Assembly: GCF_014764705.1 (NCBI RefSeq)
Contig: NZ_JACXXG010000015.1
Coordinates: forward strand, 1-64,000
Reading direction: 5' to 3'
DNA: 64,000 nucleotides
Origin: Stutzerimonas kunmingensis
Lineage (GTDB): Bacteria; Pseudomonadota; Gammaproteobacteria; Pseudomonadales; Pseudomonadaceae
The first letter of the stretch is position 1. Each line of letters begins with the position of its first letter. Position numbers and translations under genes: made by a program. The notes below the pieces were generated by a model. It saw only the letters and a program-made list of their open reading frames with translations. It was not told the DNA's origin and made no database searches. Shown piece after piece: positions 63,612-64,000 of the stretch.

Positions 63612-63879
63612 TTCGACGTTCTCCGGCGGCAGGTGCAACGTCTGTCGCCGTTTCTGAACGGCGCTGTTCGCAGCACCGTTCCGTAAGGCGCCACTGAAGC
63701 GCCTCGATGAAGTTCCCTGCAACCCGATCAACGGCGCTACCGGCGGGCGGCTGTCTCAGAACCGAGACGGCGGCCGTTCGGTCTAGCTCCCTATGGCCGC
63801 GTCCGCTGAAAGCAGTAGGGGACGATGGCGCAAGCCACAGGCGGCCTGCCCAGCAATCCGTTGCAAGGATGAGTTACCC
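63612..63879 (+). other. Possibly structured leader of the last gene
   Basis: 268 bp without a gene. Inverted repeats include AGGCGC/GCGCCT near 63687-63704 and several GC-rich arms (CGGCGGGCGG, GGCGGCCTGCC). The stretch ending at the AAGGAT ribosome site is unusually folded for a plain upstream region, so it could be an RNA regulator, but no known class is recognised. No promoter was identified. Confidence 0.3.
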
Positions 63880-64000
63880 ATGCACAAAAAAAACAATGCT
63901 GTTCGGGTAGTTGCTTCTCTCGCATTACTTACTGGCAGCGTCGCGTTTGCGGCGCCGCAGGTAGACATCCCGCAATTCAACGACTTCTGGACGCCGGACA
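63880..64000 (+). CDS. 5' part of a secreted-protein gene, cut by the window end
   Basis: ATG 63880 follows AAGGATGAG. Forty codons are visible: a signal peptide (MHKKNNAVRVVASLALLTGSVAFA) cleaved before APQVDIPQFNDFWTPD. The mature start is rich in aromatic and acidic residues. The product is exported, but the family cannot be named from this fragment. Confidence 0.7.
   Translation, partial: MHKKNNAVRVVASLALLTGSVAFAAPQVDIPQFNDFWTPD

Noticed and set aside
63800..63870. c-di-GMP-I riboswitch
   Set aside because: Only a short part resembles the core; the required first half and tetraloop-receptor elements are not recognisable, so it is not called as a feature.

Overview
The window reads as chromosomal DNA of a Stutzerimonas (Pseudomonas stutzeri group) bacterium. 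Supporting this are high-GC protein-coding genes, a bra-type branched-chain amino acid transporter, a rapA / alkB / ccoM / phaJ / fadD2-fadD1 order that resembles Pseudomonas, a pullulanase, and a tiny gene strongly resembling CcoM, the extra cbb3-oxidase subunit described from P. stutzeri. Species assignment is inference.

Layout. 1-8.2 kb is housekeeping: tRNA-Asn, a class I aminotransferase, uvrB, gltX, a duplicated tRNA-Ala/tRNA-Glu cassette with a textbook promoter, a hotdog thioesterase and dinB. 8.5-28.8 kb is a long one-direction MSHA-type (type IVa) pilus operon: mshI, a PilN-like gene, mshJ, K, L, M, N, E, G, then seven prepilin or pseudopilin genes (mshB-like, mshA, mshC, an extra pilin, mshD, mshO, mshP) and the tip protein gene mshQ. 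MshE carries two copies of the MshEN cyclic-di-GMP-binding motif. AT-rich islands lie in mshL, mshC and the first third of mshQ, and two unrelated short repeats have entered the pilin segment. An IS5-family element with TTAG target duplications sits between mshP and mshQ, and its transposase gene is itself interrupted by a group II intron whose removal restores one 326-codon frame.

28.8-41.7 kb: an IS4 transposase remnant, two small envelope/zinc-ribbon genes, a dienelactone hydrolase, the braCDEFG operon, a DUF2288 gene, a PhnCDE-like oxyanion transporter with two permeases, and uppP. 41.9-50.5 kb: a hydroxyacid dehydrogenase and hydroxypyruvate isomerase pair, an MFS transporter, a YegD-type Hsp70, a CHAD protein and rapA. 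50.7-64 kb: a small gene with alkB and a tiny basic gene, ccoM under two ANR/FNR-type boxes 50 bp apart, a pullulanase, a MaoC hydratase divergent from fadD2-fadD1, two tandem paralogous chemoreceptors, and the 5' end of a secreted-protein gene that runs off the window.

The strongest leads are the nested IS/intron, the mosaic MSHA operon (secretin insert, chimeric MshQ, REP pair encoding the MshP leader), and the ccoM control region. No CRISPR array, rRNA, prophage or defence island was seen.
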